Assembly (NCBI GenBank): GCA_004335835.1
Contig: RWJK01001152.1
Location: 2,485 to 66,484 of the forward strand
Length of the DNA: 64,000 nt
Direction: 5' to 3'
From: Scenedesmus sp. ARA3
Taxonomy: Eukaryota > Chlorophyta > Chlorophyceae > Sphaeropleales > Scenedesmaceae
The translations under genes and the position numbers were made by a program. This document shows, one piece after another, positions 58,575-64,000 of the stretch. The notes beneath the pieces were generated by a model. It saw only the letters and a program-made list of their open reading frames with translations, was not told the DNA's origin and did no database searches. Every line of letters begins with the position of its first letter. The first letter of the stretch is position 1.

Positions 58575-59205
58575 GCTGCAGGACTCGTCCTGGTGCTGAC
58601 TACTGAATTTTGAGCATGCTTCAAGGCCTCTGGACCCCTATAAGGGTGCTCATGTGGCCCATGCGACAAGAAGTGTGTTTCGTCGCGAAGGAGTGCCTGC
58701 AAAGGATCGCAGAAGTCACTGTCCACGACTGTTCTGCCAATACGACGATACGAACAAGTTAGTCCGACAGTGTGTTAGCTTGATTTGTTCAAGTAGCCAG
58801 CACTTCATAGTTGATGCGGATGTGCGTGTGCCTGCACCTCCTGGTGTCGCTTACAGCCTATCCCACGCGATGTCAAGCTAGCTGATGCATAGAAATTGTA
58901 ATCTGCCGTGCCAGAGTGCCATAGTTATCGACATGGCAGACCGTCATCTCCTGGACCAGGTGGTCACCCACGTGGGTGCACTGTGCACAGTGAAAGCACT
59001 TGTGGTGCTTGTTGAGACCGTCAGGCGCCAGGTGCGACCAGAGGGCAACAGATGGAGTAAAAGATACCATTAAAATGCAACAAGCACGTCTGCCCAGAAC
59101 ATACCGACTGCTGCAGCCCTTCAGTCGTCCAATGTAAAATCCACTAGTGTACTGTACATGTCACAGTGCCTGCAAGAGGTCACACCAGGATCGCCACGCA
59201 CACCA
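58575..59205. other. Spacer between the methyltransferase-like gene and the MATH/BTB gene
   Basis: About 630 bp. A minus-strand TGTAA at 58,855-58,851 lies about 350 nt past the MATH/BTB stop. No coding sequence is recognised. Confidence 0.5.
58851..58855 (-). terminator. Candidate TGTAA polyadenylation signal of the MATH/BTB gene
   Basis: TTACA on the plus strand downstream of the stop at 59,206. Assigned by position. Confidence 0.4.
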
Positions 59206-62200
59206 CTACCCCAAGCGCGGCTGCATATTGCGATCAGCTTCGCCGCCGTTGCTGCCTGCATCATCTCCAGGCTGCACTGCCTCCGCCCAGCTGCGCTTGC
59301 AGGGACTGCTTGCAGCCATCAACTGCCACAGCTGTGGCAACATCATCGCCGGCTGCACCACCTCTCCCTGCCCTGCCTCCTCTGCATCACTCAGCAGCCC
59401 ATCATAGATGTCACCACTGCCAGCCTCTGCACTGTCAGCAGCTGGCGGCCTGGCCAGCAACCGCGCCATCCACTCCTGCTCTGTCTCCTCTCCATCACTG
59501 CCAAGCCCCTCATACAGATCGCCAATAACATCATCTGCGCTGCCAACAGCTGCACTGCCCCCTGAGCCACCTGCTGCATGTTTGCTTGCATGCTCCAGCT
59601 TGCACTCAAATGCGGCCTGATCTTCAAACCCATGCTCTGCATAAACTGCAAAGACAGACGTCACTCGAGTGAAGCTGCCTGCCTCTGGTGTGTCTGCCTG
59701 ACATGCCCTGGCTGCTCCAGCTTCTGCTGTTGCTGCCTCAGATGCTGCATCTGCCGTGGGTGCTGCTGCTGCTGCTGCCTCACCTGTCACAGCTGCTGCT
59801 CCTGCCTCAGGTGCTGCTGCTGCTGCTGCCTCAGGTGCTGCTGCTGCTGCCTCAGGTGCTGCTGCTGCTGTCTCAGATGCTGCTGCTGCCTGCTCTGCCA
59901 CGGCTGCCCCAGCCTGTGCTTCTGCGCCTCCCAGCAGCAAAGATAACACCTTTGCCGCTTCTACAGCCGCTGCCACCTGCAGCTGCTGTGCTGCTGCGCT
60001 GCCAACAGGGCCCCAGGTGCCAAGCATGTCACACAGCTCGGCCAGCAGCAGCGGCCGCTGCTGCTGCAGCTGTTGGAAGCTGGCATGAGCCCACAGTGTA
60101 GCTACATTGGCTGCCATGAACTGCATGCAGACGCGCTTCAGCTCCTGCAGCGCAGGGCATTGCAATGCAATCGCATTTGCAAGTGTGAGCAGAGCGTAGA
60201 GGCAGATGACCAGCATGGTAACAGTCGAGTCCACTGCTTCAAACACCACACTGACCTCGCCAAGCTTGCTGCTGCTACCACTGCTGCTTTTCAATATCAA
60301 CGCAGCAGCAGGCAACCAGAAAACACTTGCATTGGCGCAGTCACCACTAGTCTGCCTTGCTGCGGCCATCTAACTTGAATGCCAACACAGCCTCTGCCAG
60401 GCTGCGTTGGCCAACTTGCTCACCTGCGCTCTGCAGCTGTCAGCCAGCAGCAGGATGTCCACTGCAGTGTTGATGCGGATGCAGCGCGCCAGGTGGGCCT
60501 CACACAGCGCCGCCAGCCGCACCATGGCATACTCCAGGCCTGCCTGCAGCAGCTGCCCAGCCAAGCCCTGCTGCATGCCTGGCGGCAGCTCGTCTGCAAC
60601 ATCAACTAAAGTCAGAAACCCACACCAAATTGAGTCAAAGCTGCAGAGGCGGAGGAGTTAGCTGTGGTCAATGATGCTGCAGCAGTCCTGCATCTGCTGA
60701 GCAGGATGTGTAAGCAGGACACCTGCTGGAGGGGCTGCAGGAAATCCCTAGCTCTGCTAAGCGCACATACTGATGCAGCATGACAAGCGGTGCTGGCAGG
60801 ACTGGCACTGCTGCAAGTGCATGCAACTCCCTCTACTGCTGGTACGGATTAGTACCTGTGTACAGGGCATGCAGCATCGCCTTGGCCACATGCGGCTCAA
60901 TGTCATCAACCACAATGGTGCCAGCTCCAGCGGCAGCCAGCTGTGCAAGCCGCGGGCAGCGCAGCTGCAGCACCATGCGGTGCACAGGGAAGGCCTGCTG
61001 CACGTGCTGTGGGTGCTGCACCAGCAGCTGCAGGTCAGCGCCGCAACCTACGCAAACAGGACGGCGCAGTAGGCGATGCAGTTATTTGGCCAGTGCTTGT
61101 AGACAGCGTGCGGTGCCAGGCACAGTTGTCACCATGGTGCAGCACAACTTGTGCAGAAGTTCTGCCGACACAAACATTGTTTGTGTTGCGACTCACCGCA
61201 TATGCATACGCGAGAGGGACGAGGCGGCACCTCACATAGAGTTCAAACCCAGGGAACACGTCATGCATGATCTGCTGTCGCCCACCTGTTTCCAGGATCT
61301 CCGCCATCTCTGCTGCCATGCTTGGCGCAGGCCCCGCCAATTTCTCTGTCAGCAGTGGGCTGACACGCGTAGGGCTGGGCTGGCCAGCTGACAGCAGCAC
61401 GCTGAGCTCAACACGGACCTCCAGAGCATCGTCTTTGAGCCAGCCGTTGGCTGGATTGTACAGCTTGGTCTTCTGCAACAGCAATGAAGCAGAGTAGCAG
61501 CTGCTAGTGATGCTTGTGTCACGCACACCACAGCCCACGAGTGGGCCTCGTTTAAAGCTGCATGCCATGCTAGTAGCAGCCACACCACATGTCACACAGC
61601 AAGGCTTGCACTAGCGCAGCGCTGGCTTGTCTGCGAACGTCAACAAACACCATCCCATCCAAACGCAAACTTATCACACTACATCCCATTCGCACCTTGA
61701 TGAGCTTGCGGTAGCCGTAGCGCGTGTGCTGGCAGTGCATGTCCAGCATGCTGGGCTGCTCTGTGCAGCGAATGACCACAGGCCCCAGCGCTGGCTTGGT
61801 GTTCTTCACTAGTGAAGCGCGCAGCTGCTTGTGGTTGACTAGGGTGAAGCCACAGAACATGCGCACAGCCCTGCAAGCACGGCAAGCCACATGACGTCAC
61901 GTATTTGGGTGAAACATGATCCAGACGCTGCTGGCCGCAAATTATCCAAACAGGCGGCACGCAACAGGACAACCTTACAGCCGGCGCGGCAGGCAATTCA
62001 TGAATGTTATATAAGCATGTGATATTGCATGCCAGTTCTCGACAGCATTTTGTGCCATCCAAGCAGGCAGCTAGACCGCAGCTGTCATGCTCCTCGCCTA
62101 CCTGTGCTCCACACCATCCTGCTCCACCTGCACAACTCCCCGCGGGTCCTTGCTCTCTCCCACGCGCGCAATGAACACTGCCGCGTGGTCCACCTTGACG

Positions 62201-64000
62201 CTGCGTGCATTCGTGAATCCCCGGCGCACTATCTCCTCACGCACTGCTGCTTGTTCTGCGGCATCGCCGTGACGGCGCTGCTGCCAAAGCACCATGCGCA
62301 TATACTGCTCCTGAGCACTTGGCTCCTGCCGTGCTGCCGCCGCTGCTGCTGCCTGTGCAGGCTGGCCCCTTGCTGCAGCAGAGACTGATGAACTGACACC
62401 TGCTGTTGGCATGGGGCCATTGATGAAAATGCCTGCGTCTGTGTCTGATGCCTGCTGCACCTTGCTGGCAGCTGCAGGAAGCTGGCCAGGCACTTGTGAG
62501 ACAAAGTCGCAGGAAGTGCCCTGGGGGAAGAACAAAAGTACCTGCACTCGCAGTTTGCAGCAGTAGAAGAGTGCAGCAAACAAATGCATTTGCATCAGCA
62601 TTCGTGGTGTGTTCGGCCAGTCCCTGTAGCAGCAGAAGCTGCCCATGTGGTGTAGCTGCGCTGTTGTACCTGCATTGCAACTGCATTGTCGCCGCCACTG
62701 CTGTGCGGTGACTCACCCATCTATGGCCAGCGACCTCGAATGTGTCGCTTGCCACACACTCATTCTCTTGCAGGCCCTTCAAGGAGCTGAGATTTGAGAT
62801 GGTGAGCTTGTGCTTGGCTAGAGCCGATCAGCAGCAGATAGATTCAGCCAAAGCAGAACAGGCATGAGTTCAGTGTAGGAGTGCAGATGCGCTTGAGATT
62901 GCTGAGCAGTGTCAGCAGGAACCAGCTCTGCAACATGAGGCAGTGGTGCAGTATGCAAATCACTCACACTTGATGGTTGTATGCCACTCATCTTCCCAGG
63001 CAGTCTTGGACACGAAGCTAGCGAGGTTGAACGGCGTAGTCAGCCGCTTCAGCTCCTACAGGCAGAAGTAGCAGGCACACAAACACACACAGCCACTTAG
63101 GCTAGCATACCATAAGGAGCTGGAAAAAGGTTGAGGATGACTCCAGCTGGCAGCCGTGCCTGCAGGCAATCTGGCCTGGCCTGCTGTGATCCAAGAAGAG
63201 TAGCAGCATTGAGCACTTCAGTTTGAAGGGCTGTACTTCTGTGATTGTAAGCAGTAAGTAGCAGTAAGTAGCAGCAATAGCAGCATCGAGCGATTCAGTC
63301 AGAGCAGTGCACTTCAGCACCTAGCAGCATGTTTACTAGCCTTCCTGCCAGGCAGTGAGACACTCGATGCTTCTGTGGCAAGCCTTAGCACAACACAGCA
63401 CATCTCAAAACCGTGTACCCACATGTGCCTGATGCTGCTCTGCCAGCGCCAGCAGGTGTGCAGCATTGTCCACATCAATGCTGCGGCACAGCCGCTGCTC
63501 GCAGATGCGCGCTAGTCGCCCCAGCTGGTACATATCAGCAGCAGCCAGCAGGTGTGTGGCCATAGCAGGGTCCTGCTCCCACTCCTCGTGCAGATCTGCA
63601 GGAAGCATTTGCACACGAGCAGAGCAGGAGCAGTGCAGCATGCTTACTGTGCTGCGGGCGAAGCAACTGCTTGTGGCTGCACAGAGCAGGGCGTAACAGC
63701 CAATGAAGCACACATAGTGACCTGGCCATCCAGGAGAGGAATCTGGGGCACGATGTTCTTGCAGGAATTGTGTTTGTGGGGTCCGGCAAGGGATTCTAGC
63801 CCTGCACAAGCAGCTCTATCTCATTCTGACATCCTGATCCACCAAACGTTACACATGGCAAGCAATTATTGAACTGCAGGACAGCAGCAAGGGTCAGGAG
63901 GAGCTGCTGCTGCCTTGATCAACCCTCGGCAAGTAAATCCTGCGAACCCAGCCCACCTTTGGGCAGCGCATTTGTGTAAATGAAGTGCAGCATGGCCTTA
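59206..64000 (-). CDS. BTB-BACK-MATH-BTB-BACK locus, 5' end outside the window
   Basis: Exons in one continuous frame: 64000-63957 (partial), 63595-63423, 63055-62968, 62817-62717, 62541-62102, 61870-61696, 61472-61286, 61047-60856, 60593-60424, 60144-59206. The first two encode the end of a BTB (KAMLHFIYTNALPK) and a BACK (LLAAADMYQLGRLARICEQR). Then comes a MATH domain (HKLTISNLSSLKG, DTFEVAGHRW, LLFFPQGTS, NPANGWLKDDALE), a second BTB (FPVHRMVLQLRCPRL, KAMLHALYTG) and a BACK (AMVRLAALCEAHLARCI, ELKRVCMQFMAANVA). The C-terminal tail is Ala/Glu-rich with acidic motifs. MATH-BTB proteins are usually CUL3 ubiquitin-ligase substrate adaptors. Either two tandem genes meet near 62,968, where an in-frame TGA follows the donor, or they are fused. 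About 100 Ala/Gln-rich residues are inserted in the MATH domain. Confidence 0.82.

Noticed and set aside
1..64000. CRISPR array, bacterial operon, provirus or transposon
   Set aside because: The repeats are minisatellite, microsatellite or exon-edge copies. No transposase, integrase, reverse transcriptase, phage gene or spacer pattern was seen, and all real genes have spliceosomal introns.

Overview
The window is nuclear DNA of a green alga, most likely a chlorophycean (Scenedesmus/Chlamydomonas-type). The evidence is many short exons with GT-AG and some GC-AG introns, TGTAA polyadenylation signals, plastid transit peptides, a flagellar CFAP20 gene, very abundant CAG/CTG triplet repeats and proline-rich SPPPP motifs. 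No rRNA, tRNA, CRISPR array or recognisable transposon was found. The species cannot be fixed from the sequence alone.

Layout. 1-1.6 kb is a degenerate minisatellite. Minus strand: a large unknown protein (1.6-6.9 kb); a mostly empty stretch holding a decayed copy of the next gene (7-11 kb); an Ala/Ser-rich unknown protein (11.0-14.9 kb); a small unknown membrane protein (15.3-17.6 kb); a chloroplast ClpD-type AAA+ chaperone in 17 exons (20.1-28.4 kb); and a CCR4/Angel-type nuclease with a CCCH finger and a huge Gln-rich insertion (29.0-35.1 kb). Plus strand: an FAD oxidoreductase of the carotenoid-isomerase/At1g57770 type (35.6-41.2 kb) and an organellar methionyl-tRNA formyltransferase (41.7-44.1 kb). 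Then CFAP20 (minus, 46.4-48.1 kb), a GH47 alpha-mannosidase (plus, 48.8-54.3 kb), and on the minus strand a GT-A-like glycosyltransferase, a methyltransferase-like secreted protein and a MATH/BTB/BACK locus that runs off the right edge.

The genes are unrelated housekeeping or regulatory genes, not an operon. Exon models were built by hand from homology plus splice signals. For ClpD, FMT, CFAP20, GH47, the glycosyltransferase and the methyltransferase the summed exon length is a whole number of codons, which supports the models.

The most striking pattern is not a gene. Many exon edges, each consisting of the exon end plus its adjoining splice site, are tandemly repeated one to three times inside the neighbouring intron. 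This is densest in clpD and in the FAD oxidoreductase gene. Together with roughly 6% GC-AG introns, triplet-repeat tracts feeding poly-Ala/Gln/Ser into proteins, and large low-complexity insertions inside catalytic domains, it shows a genome shaped by local slippage and duplication.
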